64,000 nucleotides of DNA, taken from the NCBI RefSeq assembly GCF_001953355.1, contig NZ_MPIY01000003.1:124001-188000 (forward strand), read 5' to 3'. Below are positions 20,228 through 30,570 of this stretch, piece by piece. The notes under the pieces were generated by a model. It was given only the letters and a program-made list of their open reading frames with translations. It had not been told where the DNA came from and made no database searches. A program made the position numbers and the translations under genes. This DNA comes from Polynucleobacter sphagniphilus. GTDB lineage: Bacteria > Pseudomonadota > Gammaproteobacteria > Burkholderiales > Burkholderiaceae. Position 1 is the stretch's first letter; each line of letters begins with the position of its first letter.

Positions 20228-21916
20228 CTACTGGTTTGCCAGCAGTAATGCATCGATTTGAGGCGCCTCTACACGAGTCATTAGGTGCTTGTAGGCATGA
20301 ATGGGATTTTTGCTTGAAAGAGGTGTATTCACGTCTTTCCAGCTCAGTGATGGGATGGAAAGGAATTCTTCTACACCAGTGGCTACTTGAGGGATGACCG
20401 GTTTGAGATAAAGCGTCAGCAAGCGGAAAGCCTCTAAGGTCACACTGCAAACCGGTTGAAGTTCAGCTTCACGGTCTGGGCTTTTGGCAATCTCCCAAGG
20501 TTTGTTCTCATCAACAAAGCTATTGACCTTGTCGGCTAATTCCATAATGCTGCGCAATGCCTTGGCATACTCACGACCCTCGTAAAGCTGGGCAATTTTT
20601 TCGCTAGCACCTTTAATCTCTATGAGCAGAGGGTGGTTCATAGCTGCATCAGAAACGACGCCACTAAAGCGCTTGACTAAGAAGCCTGCGCTACGACTCG
20701 CTATATTGATGTACTTGCCCAATAGATCGCTATTGACTCTAGCAACAAAATCCTGAAGATTAAGATCCAAATCTTCCATGCTGTCATTAAGTTTAGTAGC
20801 GAAGTAGTAGCGGAACCATTCTGGATTAAAACCAGACTCAATTACGCTGTGCGCTGAGATTAATGTACCGCGAGACTTACTCATCTTCTCACCATCGACG
20901 GTAAGGAAGCCATGGGCAAACACATTGGTGGGAGTGCGATAGCCGGCGAACTGCAAAGTGGCTGGCCAAAATAAGGTGTGGAAATAAAGAATATCTTTGC
21001 CGATGAAATGATATTGCTCGGTAGTGGTCTCTGGTTTAACCCACTCGTTAAAGTCTAGGCCTTTGCTTTGGCAGTAATTGAGAAAGCTGGCATAGTAACC
21101 AATCGGAGCGTCGAGCCATACATAGAAATACTTGCCGGGGGCATCTGGAATTTCAAAGCCGAAGTAAGGGGCATCGCGGGAGATATCCCAGTCGCCAAGC
21201 TTGCTTTCACCAAAATTGCCAACCCACTCTTTCATCTTATTGCGGGCTTCGGGCTGAAGGGGGGTTTTCACTTGCGTCCACTCGCGTAAGAATGCCTCGC
21301 AACGGGGATCGGAAAGTTTAAAGAAATAATGGTCTGAAACTTTTTTAATTGGAGTGGCACCACTGACTACTGAAAACGGATTTTTAAGATCCGTGGGCGA
21401 GTAAGTTGCTCCGCATTTCTCGCAATTGTCACCGTATTGATCTTTGGCACCGCATTTAGGGCACTCGCCTTTAATAAAGCGATCAGGCAAGAACATTTCC
21501 TTGACGGGATCGTAGGCTTGCTCAATAGCCCTTTTCTCAATTAGTCCAGCATCACGTAATTTGAGATAGATGCTCCGAGAAAGTGTTTCATTTTCGGGGC
21601 TATCAGTCGTGTAGTAGTTATCAAACGAAATTAAGAAGTCATCGAAATCACGCTTGTGTTCTTTCCAAACATTGGCGATAAGTTCTTTTGGTGTGAGACC
21701 TTCTTTTTCAGCGCGCAGCATAATCGGCGTGCCGTGAGTATCGTCGGCGCCAACATAATGGACTTCGTGTCCACGCATTCTTTGGTAGCGAACCCAAATA
21801 TCAGTTTGTATGTACTCAACCAAATGCCCAATATGGATTTGACCATTGGCGTAAGGAAGAGCGGAGGTAACAAGAATGCGGCGTTGGGGGCTACTCATAA
21901 CAACGGTTTGACTCAA
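20228..21916 (-). CDS. metG: Methionyl-tRNA synthetase (short form, no C-terminal tRNA-binding domain)
   Basis: 562 aa class I synthetase. '[22 protein letters not shown]' holds the HIGH motif. The zinc knuckle is '[19 protein letters not shown]', and '[14 protein letters not shown]' is KMSKS. The protein ends after the anticodon-binding domain ('[13 protein letters not shown]'). The C-terminal EMAP/Trbp111-like tRNA-binding domain present in the ~680-720 aa enzymes is absent, and the ~120 bp downstream does not encode it. Short MetG forms occur elsewhere, so this is likely functional. Confidence 0.94.
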   Translation of the reverse strand: MSQTVVMSSPQRRILVTSALPYANGQIHIGHLVEYIQTDIWVRYQRMRGHEVHYVGADDTHGTPIMLRAEKEGLTPKELIANVWKEHKRDFDDFLISFDNYYTTDSPENETLSRSIYLKLRDAGLIEKRAIEQAYDPVKEMFLPDRFIKGECPKCGAKDQYGDNCEKCGATYSPTDLKNPFSVVSGATPIKKVSDHYFFKLSDPRCEAFLREWTQVKTPLQPEARNKMKEWVGNFGESKLGDWDISRDAPYFGFEIPDAPGKYFYVWLDAPIGYYASFLNYCQSKGLDFNEWVKPETTTEQYHFIGKDILYFHTLFWPATLQFAGYRTPTNVFAHGFLTVDGEKMSKSRGTLISAHSVIESGFNPEWFRYYFATKLNDSMEDLDLNLQDFVARVNSDLLGKYINIASRSAGFLVKRFSGVVSDAAMNHPLLIEIKGASEKIAQLYEGREYAKALRSIMELADKVNSFVDENKPWEIAKSPDREAELQPVCSVTLEAFRLLTLYLKPVIPQVATGVEEFLSIPSLSWKDVNTPLSSKNPIHAYKHLMTRVEAPQIDALLLANQ

Positions 21917-22043
21917 AATAAAGGTGAATACAGGATTATGAGCCTAAGACTGGCTCTGAGCAGCCATTTTAGACTGCGGTTAAAGTAAACCCTCGACAAT
22001 ACCTTGTTTAAATTAAACTGAGCCCTCTAAAAGAAAGCGCATC

Positions 22044-22883
22044 ATGGCTGTAGCACCAAATATCACCCTGTCTCATGCCTCCATCCCGCTTGTGCACGAA
22101 GTCGAGGTGATTGATGAGCTCGGGCGCCATAAAACGACCTTTATTCCAGGGGAGCGTCCTTTAACTATTTATCTGGATAAGCGTGAGGTGGTGACCCTGA
22201 TGACCTTAGGGAGCGCCCCTGAGGCTCTGGTTTTGGGATATTTGCGTAATCAGCGCCTAGTTGAGTCTCCGGATGATATAGAGAGCATTCAAGTGGATTG
22301 GGAAACGGAATCTGCTGCAGTGAAGACGCGTCGCAGTACTGTTGATATCGATGCGCTTACTAGTAAAAGGGTGGTTACTACCGGTTGCGGGCAGGGCACT
22401 ATGTTTGGGGGGCTCATTGATGAGATTTCAGATATTTCCCTGCCGGATGGCCCCCAGTTAAGCCAAGAGGCGATTGTGAGTCTGATCGATGCTATTCGCA
22501 CTCATGACACCATTTATAAAAAATCAGGGTCAGTTCATGCCTGTGCCGTATTTGAGCGGGCTGGTGAAGGTCAAGTTCGCCTTTTGTATTTTATTGAGGA
22601 TGTTGGTCGCCATAATGCCGTTGACTCTATTTCTGGCTTGATGTGGCTTGCTAATAAAGCAGGTAGAGATTTGATCTTCTTCACCACTGGGCGTCTAACT
22701 TCAGAAATGGTTATTAAGGGCGCTCAAATGGGGGTCCCATTTCTGATGACCCGTTCAGGAGTGACTTTAATGGGTCTGGAATTGGCTCGCAAGACCAATT
22801 TAACGATTCTTTCGCGTTGCTCTGGCAAGCATTTTGAAATCTATCACGGGCCACAGAGGGTGGTTTTTAGCTCTGCCTCTTAA
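22044..22883 (+). CDS. fdhD: FdhD, formate dehydrogenase sulfurtransferase accessory protein
   Basis: 279 aa. FdhD delivers sulfur to the Mo-bisPGD cofactor of formate dehydrogenase. Visible signatures: 'LDKREVVTLMTLGSAPEALVLGYL', 'TTGCGQGTMFGG', 'SGSVHACAVF', 'EDVGRHNAVDSISGLMW' and 'TTGRLTSEMVIKGAQMGVPFLMTRSG'. The catalytic loop reads C-G-Q-G rather than the CxxC of E. coli FdhD, so only one of the two usual cysteines is present. Formate dehydrogenase genes are not in the window, but formate production from oxalate gives it a plausible client. Confidence 0.92.
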   Translation: MAVAPNITLSHASIPLVHEVEVIDELGRHKTTFIPGERPLTIYLDKREVVTLMTLGSAPEALVLGYLRNQRLVESPDDIESIQVDWETESAAVKTRRSTVDIDALTSKRVVTTGCGQGTMFGGLIDEISDISLPDGPQLSQEAIVSLIDAIRTHDTIYKKSGSVHACAVFERAGEGQVRLLYFIEDVGRHNAVDSISGLMWLANKAGRDLIFFTTGRLTSEMVIKGAQMGVPFLMTRSGVTLMGLELARKTNLTILSRCSGKHFEIYHGPQRVVFSSAS

Positions 22884-22944
22884 AGAGATGTCCTCAGTGT
22901 GCAAATTATTGAGCTAATACCTGCGAAGGTTTTACAATTTGGGT

Positions 22945-23511
22945 ATGACTATTAAATCCGACCACTGGATTCGCCGCATGGGCGAACAAGGCATGATCAG
23001 CCCCTTTGAACCTGGCCAAGTCCGCCAGGATGCTTCTGGGCAAAAAATCGTGAGTTATGGCACCTCTAGCTATGGCTACGATATTCGCTGTGCTGACGAG
23101 TTCAAAATCTTTACCAACATCAACAGCACAATTGTTGACCCAAAGAATTTTGACGAACAATCCTTTGTCGACTTCAAGGGACCGGTTTGTATTATTCCCC
23201 CGAATTCATTTGCATTAGCTAGAACAGTTGAGTATTTCAAGATTCCACGTAGTGTCCTAACTGTTTGTGTTGGGAAGAGCACCTATGCCCGCTGCGGCAT
23301 TATTGTCAATGTCACACCCTTCGAGCCAGAGTGGGAGGGTTACGTTACTTTGGAGTTTTCCAACACCACACCACTACCTGCAAAAATCTATGCTGGCGAG
23401 GGATGTGCGCAAGTATTGTTCTTTGAGAGTGATGAAGTTTGCGGCACCTCTTACAAAGACCGTGGTGGCAAGTATCAGGGTCAGCGGGGCGTTACCCTGC
23501 CGAAGACTTAA
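22945..23511 (+). CDS. dcd: dCTP deaminase
   Basis: 188 aa from the ATG at 22945 ('[21 protein letters not shown]'); the track adds two codons from a TTG. It deaminates dCTP to dUTP for thymidylate synthesis. '[45 protein letters not shown]' contains the substrate-binding loop and catalytic Glu. The C-terminal '[18 protein letters not shown]' is the flexible tail of Dcd trimers. It lies 12 bp before the Kir channel gene. Confidence 0.96.
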   Translation: MTIKSDHWIRRMGEQGMISPFEPGQVRQDASGQKIVSYGTSSYGYDIRCADEFKIFTNINSTIVDPKNFDEQSFVDFKGPVCIIPPNSFALARTVEYFKIPRSVLTVCVGKSTYARCGIIVNVTPFEPEWEGYVTLEFSNTTPLPAKIYAGEGCAQVLFFESDEVCGTSYKDRGGKYQGQRGVTLPKT

Positions 23512-23523
23512 GTCTCCACGGCA

Positions 23524-24438
23524 GTGGACGAATTTCACTTTGGTAACCGCAATCAGCGGATTAACCTTGAGGAATATCAAGCTACATTAACGCGATCAAC
23601 CACCGCGCGTCCTGAAAATAATTTCTATCACTGGCTTCTTGGAACTACCTGGACGCGCTTTCTAATACTGGTCGTCCTCGTTTATTTATGTACTAATGTT
23701 TTATTTGCATTGGCTTACCTTGCCTGTGGTGTCGGCGCGATCACCAATACTGAGCCCGGTTCTCTGATTGATCTTTTTTACTTCAGTGCGCAGACGATGT
23801 CGACTATCGGCTATGGGCAGATGACTCCGGTCGGTCACTGGCCAAATTCTATTGTTACTTTCGAGGCTTTTTTTGGGATTGTCTATTCCGCTTTAACTAC
23901 GGGTTTGGCTTTTGCACGCTTTACACGGCCCACTGCTGGGGTGCACTTTTCTAAGGTTGCTGTGGTCGGTTTGCATAACGGCATGAAGAGTTTTAAATTT
24001 CGTCTTGCAAACGTGCGCCGCTCCCATATTGTCGAGGCGCAGTTACGCCTTTGGTTGGTTTCCGAGAGTATGACTGCGGAGGGTGAGCGTTACCACCGCT
24101 CCATTGAATTACCCCTGCGTAGAGCTGAAAACCCTGTCTTTTCGATTATGTGGACAGCGATGCATAGTCTCGATAGCGCTAGCCCCTTATTGGAGTGCTT
24201 TATGTCAGGAAGCGCTAATCATCAATGGCATTTATTGGTCACATTTACTGGTTACCATGAGAGCCTTGCCAATCAAGTCTATGCTCGCCATGTTTACTTG
24301 CCTAAGGATGTGCAGCAAAATGCAAGGTTTGTCGATATAGTCACGGTTTCGCCTCAGGGTAAGCGGGTAATTGATATGGCCAATTTTGAGAAGTGGGTTC
24401 CGAATTCTTCGGATAAATTAGTAGGGGAGTTTTTATGA
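23524..24438 (+). CDS. Inward-rectifier potassium channel (KirBac type)
   Basis: 304 aa starting at GTG 23524. Two membrane segments flank a pore helix and selectivity filter 'TMSTIGYGQMTP' (TIGYG). The cytoplasmic C-terminal half is the immunoglobulin-like Kir domain ('RLANVRRSHIVEAQLRLWLV', 'LLVTFTGYHESLANQVYARHVY'). It probably forms K+-selective tetramers. It overlaps the next decarboxylase gene by 4 bp (ATGA), so the two are coupled. The pairing with an acid-stress type decarboxylase may point to pH or ion homeostasis (inference). Confidence 0.92.
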   Translation: MDEFHFGNRNQRINLEEYQATLTRSTTARPENNFYHWLLGTTWTRFLILVVLVYLCTNVLFALAYLACGVGAITNTEPGSLIDLFYFSAQTMSTIGYGQMTPVGHWPNSIVTFEAFFGIVYSALTTGLAFARFTRPTAGVHFSKVAVVGLHNGMKSFKFRLANVRRSHIVEAQLRLWLVSESMTAEGERYHRSIELPLRRAENPVFSIMWTAMHSLDSASPLLECFMSGSANHQWHLLVTFTGYHESLANQVYARHVYLPKDVQQNARFVDIVTVSPQGKRVIDMANFEKWVPNSSDKLVGEFL

Positions 24439-26684
24439 AATTTCGTTTCCCAATCATTATTATTGATGAGGATTTTCGTTCCGAGAATATTTCCGGATCT
24501 GGTATTCGTGACTTGGCAGAAGCCATTGAGCACGAAGGTATGGAAGTCATTGGTCTGACCAGTTATGGTGACCTGACCTCTTTTGCCCAACAGGCTTCTC
24601 GCGCCTCATCATTCATTGTGTCGATTGATGATGAAGAGTTTGTTTCTGACTCAGAAGACCATGATTTACCGGCACTCAATAATTTACGCGCATTCATTAC
24701 TGAAGTGCGTAAACGCAATGAAGATATTCCAATCTTCTTATATGGTGAGACCCGAACATCACGCCATATGCCAAACGATATTTTGCGCGAGTTGCATGGG
24801 TTCATTCATATGAATGAAGACACCCCTGAATTCGTGGCGCGCCATATTATTCGTGAAGCCAAGGTATATCTCGACTCTTTGGCGCCACCATTTTTTCGAG
24901 CACTCACAAATTACGCTTCAGAAGGCTCTTACTCTTGGCACTGCCCTGGCCACTCCGGCGGCGTTGCTTTCTTAAAGAGCCCTGTGGGGCGGATGTTTCA
25001 TCAATTCTTTGGTGAGAACATGCTCCGCGCTGACGTTTGTAATGCCGTCGAAGAATTAGGACAACTTCTAGATCACACTGGCCCAGTTTTGCAAAGTGAA
25101 CGTAATGCTGCGCGCATCTTTAATGCCGACCATTTATTCTTTGTAACAAACGGAACCTCTACTTCAAACAAGATTGTTTGGCACTCAACCGTTGCTCCTG
25201 GCGATGTTGTGTTAGTTGATCGTAATTGTCATAAGTCAGTCATTCATTCGATCACGATGATGGGCGCGATTCCAATCTTCTTGATGCCGACCCGCAATCA
25301 CCTCGGCATCATTGGCCCCATTCCAAAAGAAGAATTCGAATGGCAGAACATCAAGAAGAAAATAGATGCTAATCCATTTATCAAGGATAAAAATGTAGTG
25401 CCGCGTGTGATGACGCTGACACAAAGCACCTATGACGGTATCGTGTACAACGTCGAAATGATTAAAGAGATGCTTGATGGCAAAGTGGATTCTTTGCATT
25501 TTGATGAGGCATGGTTGCCGCACGCTGCTTTTCATCCATTCTATAAGGATATGCACGCGATTGGCTCTGATCGCAAACGTACCAAGAAAAGTTTAATGTT
25601 TGCCACTCAGTCAACTCATAAGTTGCTGGCAGGGCTCTCACAAGCTTCGCAAGTCTTAGTACAAGATGCTGAAGATACTAAGCTCGATCGAGATTGCTTC
25701 AATGAAGCGTATTTGATGCACACCTCTACCAGCCCGCAGTACGCCATTATTGCTTCATGTGACGTATCGGCTGCCATGATGGAATCTCCTGGAGGCACTA
25801 CCTTGGTTGAGGAGTCGATTGCTGAGGCAATGGACTTCCGCCGCGCGATGCGTGAGGTGGATGATAAGTTTGGAGCAGATTGGTGGTTCAAGGTGTGGGG
25901 TCCGGATCACCTTGCTGAAGAGGGTATTGGTGAGCGTTCTGATTGGGTGCTGGAACCGAATGCTAACTGGCATGACTTTGGCGGCGTGGCCCAAGGCTTT
26001 AATATGCTTGACCCCATTAAAGCAACGGTTGTTACACCTGGCTTAGATATTGAGGGTAACTTTGGCTCGATGGGTATTCCAGCAAGCATTGTGACTAAAT
26101 ACTTGGCTGAGCATGGTGTGATCGTTGAAAAATGCGGTTTGTATTCTTTCTTCATTATGTTCACGATTGGTATTACCAAGGGACGTTGGAATACCTTGGT
26201 AACTGAGTTACAGCAATTTAAAGATCACTTTGATAAGAATGCCCCTCTATGGAAAGTGCTTCCAGAGTTTGTGGCGAAGCATCCGCGCTATGAGCGCGTT
26301 GGTTTGAAGGATATTTGTCAGCAGATTCATGAGTTCTATAAAGGCCGTGATGTAGCCCGCATGACCACTGAGATGTATACCTCAGATATGGTTCCAGCCA
26401 TGATGCCTGCTGAGGCATGGGCAAAGATGGCTCATAAAGAGGTTGACCGCGTACCTTTGGATCAATTGGAGGGGCGTGTTACCGCTATGCTAGTGACGCC
26501 ATATCCTCCAGGTATTCCGTTGCTCATTCCTGGTGAGCGTTTTAACAAACGCATTATTGACTACCTCTACTTTGCGCGTGATTTTAATACCCAGTTTCCT
26601 GGATTTGAAACTGACATTCATGGCTTGGTAAAAGCTGAAGTGGATGGTCACGCCGAGTATTACGTCGATTGTGTGCGTGCTTAG
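24435..26684 (+). CDS. Arginine/lysine/ornithine decarboxylase (PLP, group III)
   Basis: 749 aa, typical of large biodegradative-type decarboxylases (AdiA/CadA/SpeC). An N-terminal receiver-like wing domain (residues 1-130) is followed by the aspartate-aminotransferase-fold core: 'YSWHCPGHSGGVAFLKSPVGRMFHQFFGENMLRADVCNA', 'HFDEAWLPHAAFHPFY' and the PLP-lysine 'ATQSTHKLLAGLSQASQV'. The C-terminal OKR_DC domain ends with 'TPYPPGIPLLIPGE'. Which amino acid is used cannot be decided by eye; arginine or lysine is most likely. It ends before a strong bidirectional terminator. Confidence 0.9.
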   Translation: MKFRFPIIIIDEDFRSENISGSGIRDLAEAIEHEGMEVIGLTSYGDLTSFAQQASRASSFIVSIDDEEFVSDSEDHDLPALNNLRAFITEVRKRNEDIPIFLYGETRTSRHMPNDILRELHGFIHMNEDTPEFVARHIIREAKVYLDSLAPPFFRALTNYASEGSYSWHCPGHSGGVAFLKSPVGRMFHQFFGENMLRADVCNAVEELGQLLDHTGPVLQSERNAARIFNADHLFFVTNGTSTSNKIVWHSTVAPGDVVLVDRNCHKSVIHSITMMGAIPIFLMPTRNHLGIIGPIPKEEFEWQNIKKKIDANPFIKDKNVVPRVMTLTQSTYDGIVYNVEMIKEMLDGKVDSLHFDEAWLPHAAFHPFYKDMHAIGSDRKRTKKSLMFATQSTHKLLAGLSQASQVLVQDAEDTKLDRDCFNEAYLMHTSTSPQYAIIASCDVSAAMMESPGGTTLVEESIAEAMDFRRAMREVDDKFGADWWFKVWGPDHLAEEGIGERSDWVLEPNANWHDFGGVAQGFNMLDPIKATVVTPGLDIEGNFGSMGIPASIVTKYLAEHGVIVEKCGLYSFFIMFTIGITKGRWNTLVTELQQFKDHFDKNAPLWKVLPEFVAKHPRYERVGLKDICQQIHEFYKGRDVARMTTEMYTSDMVPAMMPAEAWAKMAHKEVDRVPLDQLEGRVTAMLVTPYPPGIPLLIPGERFNKRIIDYLYFARDFNTQFPGFETDIHGLVKAEVDGHAEYYVDCVRA

Positions 26685-26719
26685 AGTCATTGCATTCTCT
26701 TCGTAGCTGTAATCCCATT

Positions 26720-26755
26720 AAAAAAGCCCAAGGCAATCACGTCTTGGGCTTTTTT
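26720..26755. terminator. Bidirectional rho-independent terminator
   Basis: AAAAAAGCCCAAG-gcaatcacgt-CTTGGGCTTTTTT is a perfect stem with A-run before and U-run after, between the convergent decarboxylase gene and argH, so it can serve both strands. Confidence 0.9.
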
Positions 26756-26773
26756 CTAAGTGGTTCGAGCGCC

Positions 26774-28192
26774 TTACAAGCTAATGCGCCCCTGCTTAAC
26801 GGCTGCTAGTACTTGACTGGGCGCAGTTCCGCCAGCATGGGCACGGGATTGCACTGAGCCATCAACTGTGAGTAGTGCAAATACATCATCACCCAATAGC
26901 TCTGGGCGATTATCTAGACCACATGCAAACCGAAGTTCAGCAAGACTCAGGTCTGTCAACATGCAGTTTCTGCCAACACAGGCCTTAACAGCGTGAGCAA
27001 CGGCTTCGTGTGCATCGCGAAAGGCTAGTCCCTTCTTAACGAGATAATCAGCTAGGTCGGTAGCGGTAGCAAATCCTTCTTCAGCCGCAGCTTTCATGAC
27101 TGCGGCTTTCACCTCAATATGGGGCACCATGTCGGCAAAAATACGTAAGGTGTCTTGCACGGTATCAACCGCATCAAACAAAGGTTCTTTGTCTTCCTGG
27201 TTGTCTTTGTTGTAGGCAAGGGGCTGACTCTTCATCAGCGTTAATAAAGAGATGAGATCTCCATAGACGCGACCTGTTTTACCGCGTGCGAGCTCTGGTA
27301 CATCTGGATTTTTCTTTTGCGGCATGATGGAGCTACCAGTACAGAAGCGATCTGGTAAATCAATGAAGCCAAAACGCGGGCTCAGCCACAGAACCAATTC
27401 TTCAGATAGACGTGATACGTGCATCATCAATATCGAAGCAAAGGCACAAAACTCAATTGCAAAATCTCGATCCGATACGGCATCGAGTGAGTTATTGCAA
27501 ATGCCATCAAATCCCAAGGCCTGCGCTACTTGCTCGCGGTCAATCGGATAGCTGGTGCCTGCTAATGCCGCTGCACCGAGTGGAAGGCGATTAAAGCGAG
27601 CGCGCAAATCACTTAAGCGGCTTGCATCACGACTAAACATTTCAAAATAGGCCATGAGGTGATGGCCAAAGGTGATAGGTTGCGCTACTTGCAGGTGCGT
27701 ATGTCCTGGCATGATCGTGCCCGCATGTTTTTCAGCAAGATCGAGGAGGGCGGTGCGCAAAGTTTTTAGACTAGTTGCAATTTCGTCTACGCTAGCACGC
27801 AACCACAGGCGTAAATCAGTCGCCACTTGGTCATTGCGTGATCGGCCAGTGTGCAGGCGTTTGCCAGCATCACCCACTAATTCTGTTAAGCGCGCCTCAA
27901 TATTGAGATGAACATCTTCTAGGGCGAGTTGCCAATTGAATTGACCAGCTTCAATTTCAGCCAAAATTTGAGCCATACCACCTTGGATATCAGCCAGATC
28001 CTGGTTGCTAATAATTTTCTGATTCGCTAGCATTTGTGCGTGGGCTAAAGACCCTGCAATGTCAACCAAGGCAAAGCGTTGATCAAAGCCAATGGAGGCG
28101 GTATAACGCTGGACTAATTCAGTGACGGGTTCAGCAAAGCGAGCCGACCAGGCTTGGGCTTTGTTGGCTAAGGAATTTTTAGATGAGCTCAT
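26774..28192 (-). CDS. argH: Argininosuccinate lyase
   Basis: 472 aa from the ATG at 28192 ('[23 protein letters not shown]'), the family start; the track start at 28303 runs through the divergent promoter and is rejected. It splits argininosuccinate into arginine and fumarate. '[17 protein letters not shown]', '[15 protein letters not shown]'-like text and the fumarase-superfamily signature '[16 protein letters not shown]' are present. It is divergent from hemC with about 43 bp between the starts. Confidence 0.95.
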   Translation of the reverse strand: MSSSKNSLANKAQAWSARFAEPVTELVQRYTASIGFDQRFALVDIAGSLAHAQMLANQKIISNQDLADIQGGMAQILAEIEAGQFNWQLALEDVHLNIEARLTELVGDAGKRLHTGRSRNDQVATDLRLWLRASVDEIATSLKTLRTALLDLAEKHAGTIMPGHTHLQVAQPITFGHHLMAYFEMFSRDASRLSDLRARFNRLPLGAAALAGTSYPIDREQVAQALGFDGICNNSLDAVSDRDFAIEFCAFASILMMHVSRLSEELVLWLSPRFGFIDLPDRFCTGSSIMPQKKNPDVPELARGKTGRVYGDLISLLTLMKSQPLAYNKDNQEDKEPLFDAVDTVQDTLRIFADMVPHIEVKAAVMKAAAEEGFATATDLADYLVKKGLAFRDAHEAVAHAVKACVGRNCMLTDLSLAELRFACGLDNRPELLGDDVFALLTVDGSVQSRAHAGGTAPSQVLAAVKQGRISL

Positions 28193-28235
28193 AAACACAG
28201 TATATTGGTGTAATTCAATGATCATTTTAAATGCT

Positions 28236-29192
28236 ATGTCGCAAACCCCCGTTTCTCCCCCAAGTCGTCTCGTCATTGCCTCTCGTGAGAGTCGTCTAGC
28301 CATGTGGCAGGCCGAACACGTCCGAGATTGTCTAAAAAGTCTCTATCCTGCATGTGACGTGCAAATTTTGGGGATGACCACCCGTGGCGACCAAATTTTG
28401 GACAAAGCGCTCTCAAAAGTGGGTGGCAAAGGCTTGTTTGTGAAAGAGCTAGAAGCCGCCTTAGAGGATGGTCGCGCCGATTTGGCGGTACATTCCCTCA
28501 AAGATGTCCCAATGATCATGCCTGAGGGCTTTGAACTTGCCTGCGTGATGGCGCGTGAGGATGCCAGGGATGCATTTGTATCAAATGACTATGCCAGCTT
28601 GGAAGATTTACCTGCGGGAGCGGTGGTGGGTACCTCCAGCCTGAGGCGTGAGTCCGTTCTGCGCTCACGTTTCCCTCACTTAAAGATTGAACCCTTGAGG
28701 GGCAATTTAGATACCCGTATGGGTAAATTAGATCGTGGCGAGTATCAAGCCATCATTTTGGCGGCCGCTGGTTTAAAGCGTTTGGGCCTAGAGAGTCGCA
28801 TTAGAGCTTATTTACCTTATGACCCCTATACCCCAGCAGCGGGCCAGGGCGCCCTAGGAATTGAGATGTTGAGCGCACACCCCCAGATCAAGCATTGGCT
28901 TGCTCCCCTCAATGATTTACCTACCTTGTTAGCAGTTTCTGCTGAACGCATGGTTTCCCGTCAATTGGGCGGGTCATGCGAAGTGCCTCTAGCGGCCCAT
29001 GCCACCTGGAATCAAAATCAAATGGAGATTCGTTCTTTTGTGGCTAGCATTGATGGCAAGGCTGCCTGCATGGCACGCTCAAGCGCTATGGTCAAGACCG
29101 TTGCGGATGCTGAGGCATTGGGTTTAGCAGTGGCGCAAGATTTGATCGGACAGGGTGCGGCCAAATTATTGCCCCATGGCTTACCCGGCTAA
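28236..29192 (+). CDS. hemC: Hydroxymethylbilane synthase (porphobilinogen deaminase)
   Basis: 318 aa from the ATG at 28236 ('[29 protein letters not shown]'); an in-frame ATG at 28218 is possible, and the track start at 28122 lies inside argH. It builds the linear tetrapyrrole. Motifs: '[26 protein letters not shown]', '[11 protein letters not shown]', '[11 protein letters not shown]' and the dipyrromethane cofactor Cys in '[13 protein letters not shown]'. hemD follows 14 bp later. Confidence 0.95.
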   Translation: MSQTPVSPPSRLVIASRESRLAMWQAEHVRDCLKSLYPACDVQILGMTTRGDQILDKALSKVGGKGLFVKELEAALEDGRADLAVHSLKDVPMIMPEGFELACVMAREDARDAFVSNDYASLEDLPAGAVVGTSSLRRESVLRSRFPHLKIEPLRGNLDTRMGKLDRGEYQAIILAAAGLKRLGLESRIRAYLPYDPYTPAAGQGALGIEMLSAHPQIKHWLAPLNDLPTLLAVSAERMVSRQLGGSCEVPLAAHATWNQNQMEIRSFVASIDGKAACMARSSAMVKTVADAEALGLAVAQDLIGQGAAKLLPHGLPG

Positions 29193-29206
29193 ATTAGGCG
29201 TCTCAC

Positions 29207-30013
29207 ATGGGTACTAAAACCATTGTAGTGACCAGGCCAGTAGGGCAGGCTACTCAATTAATAGAAGCGATGCGAGGGCAGTTTCAAGGGGCTACTACTC
29301 AGATCCTATCCCTGCCTTTATTAACGATTGCGCCCAAAGCAAGTAAAGACTTAGGCGATCAAATTCTAGAGGCCTTGCAGGATGCTGATTTAGCTATTTT
29401 TGTGAGTCCAAATGCAATTGATTGTGTCATGCGTTTAATCGGGGGTGGTTGGCAAGCGATATCAAAAGCCATCGTTCCTATTGGAGTAATGGGTGGCAGT
29501 AGTCACGCTGCACTCGTTGATCATGGTATTGGCCATGAAGCTGCGCCTACCCCAATTATTTTTCCTCGACAAAATAAGCAATGGGACTCTGAAGGTTTAT
29601 GGGCAGAACTGCAATTACTCTACCCTCATTGGGTGGGACGTAAGGTGGTGATTTTTAAGGGTGATGGCGGGAGGGATTGGCTGGCCGATACACTAAAGGA
29701 TGCTGGAGCAAGCGTTCAAGCAATCTCTGTCTACACCCGCACCCCTTTGGATATTGAAAGCCCCGCTTGGGCTGCTATTGGTGATTTAGATATGGCGCAG
29801 TCACTCTGGCTTTTAACTTCCTCAGAGGCGGTGCGTTATTTGGGTGCAGCAATCAAATCGCACCTGCATCAGGATTTAGGTGCTGCAACAGCCCTGTGTC
29901 CTCACATTAATATTGCGCAAGCAGCTAAAGACGTCGGTTTTGGTCGGGTGCTAGGATGCGATCCGGGTGATGAAGCTTTGATTGCCGCCAGCAAAAAATG
30001 GCTTAATAATTAA
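29207..30013 (+). CDS. hemD: Uroporphyrinogen-III synthase
   Basis: 268 aa. It cyclises hydroxymethylbilane to uroporphyrinogen III. The sequence is poorly conserved as usual for HemD but shows 'IVVTRPVGQATQLIEAMR', 'DLAIFVSPNAIDCVMRLI', 'FKGDGGRDWLADTLKDAGASVQAISVYTRT' and 'WLLTSSEAVRYL'. It directly follows hemC. No hemX/hemY genes follow; instead the convergent ubiC remnant begins 20 bp later. Confidence 0.9.
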   Translation: MGTKTIVVTRPVGQATQLIEAMRGQFQGATTQILSLPLLTIAPKASKDLGDQILEALQDADLAIFVSPNAIDCVMRLIGGGWQAISKAIVPIGVMGGSSHAALVDHGIGHEAAPTPIIFPRQNKQWDSEGLWAELQLLYPHWVGRKVVIFKGDGGRDWLADTLKDAGASVQAISVYTRTPLDIESPAWAAIGDLDMAQSLWLLTSSEAVRYLGAAIKSHLHQDLGAATALCPHINIAQAAKDVGFGRVLGCDPGDEALIAASKKWLNN

Positions 30014-30033
30014 GCAGCGCCGGTAAAAATACT

Positions 30034-30568
30034 TCACTCACCAGTAGTGGATGCCCCTTTAGCTTGTAAAGGGTCCGCCTTGACCAGACCGGTGTGGCTA
30101 GGGAGGGATACTTTTTTTGGCAGATCCTCCAAAAACAATCTCTTTTTTTCTAGAAAAGCAATTTTACGAAGCGCTTTTTTCTTGGTACTTGTTCGCGACT
30201 TTGCAAACAGTACGGCGCCCAAAGGTTTAGTGCCTAAACGTAAGACAGATTGATTGCTGCCGCTCAAGCTTGGGGTGGGGATGATGCTGCGCGCCATTAC
30301 AAGGGCTTCTCCATTAGCACAGAGTAAAACCTCGCGTATCCGACAGCGCTTGATCTTGAAATGAAAATAGCGACTTTCGTCGCTATTTAGATCTTGTCGA
30401 CCATCGTTTAAAACCAAAACTTCTAGTTTTTTGGTAAATGGCTCGCTCAATTTGTTGAGTTAATGATCCGGTATCACTTAGCCAAGACTGCCACTCGCGT
30501 GGCGCTTGATGAATCCCACCGGAATCGACTCGATTCCAAAAAGAACGGAGGCGACGACGGTGAGTCAA
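30034..30568 (-). pseudogene. ubiC: Chorismate--pyruvate lyase (UbiC), frameshifted
   Basis: Two overlapping minus-strand frames together spell one UbiC. The first (TTG at 30568) gives 'LRSFWNRVDSGG', 'WQSWLSDTGSLTQQIERAIYQK'. The second continues 'KLEVLVLNDGRQDLNSDESRYFHF', 'IREVLLCANGEALVMARSIIP', 'LRLGTKPLGAVLFA'. The switch falls at a run of six A's (taccAAAAAActag); removing one A gives a continuous ~177 aa reading frame. Downstream of 'AVLF' the usual C-terminal pattern with the catalytic Glu (LLLTELFLP in E. coli) is hard to find, reading 'PKKVSLPS'. It starts 3 bp after the rhlE stop. Either a real decayed gene, slippage-corrected, or a homopolymer sequencing error. UbiC makes 4-hydroxybenzoate for ubiquinone. 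Confidence 0.75.
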
Positions 30569-30570
30569 TG

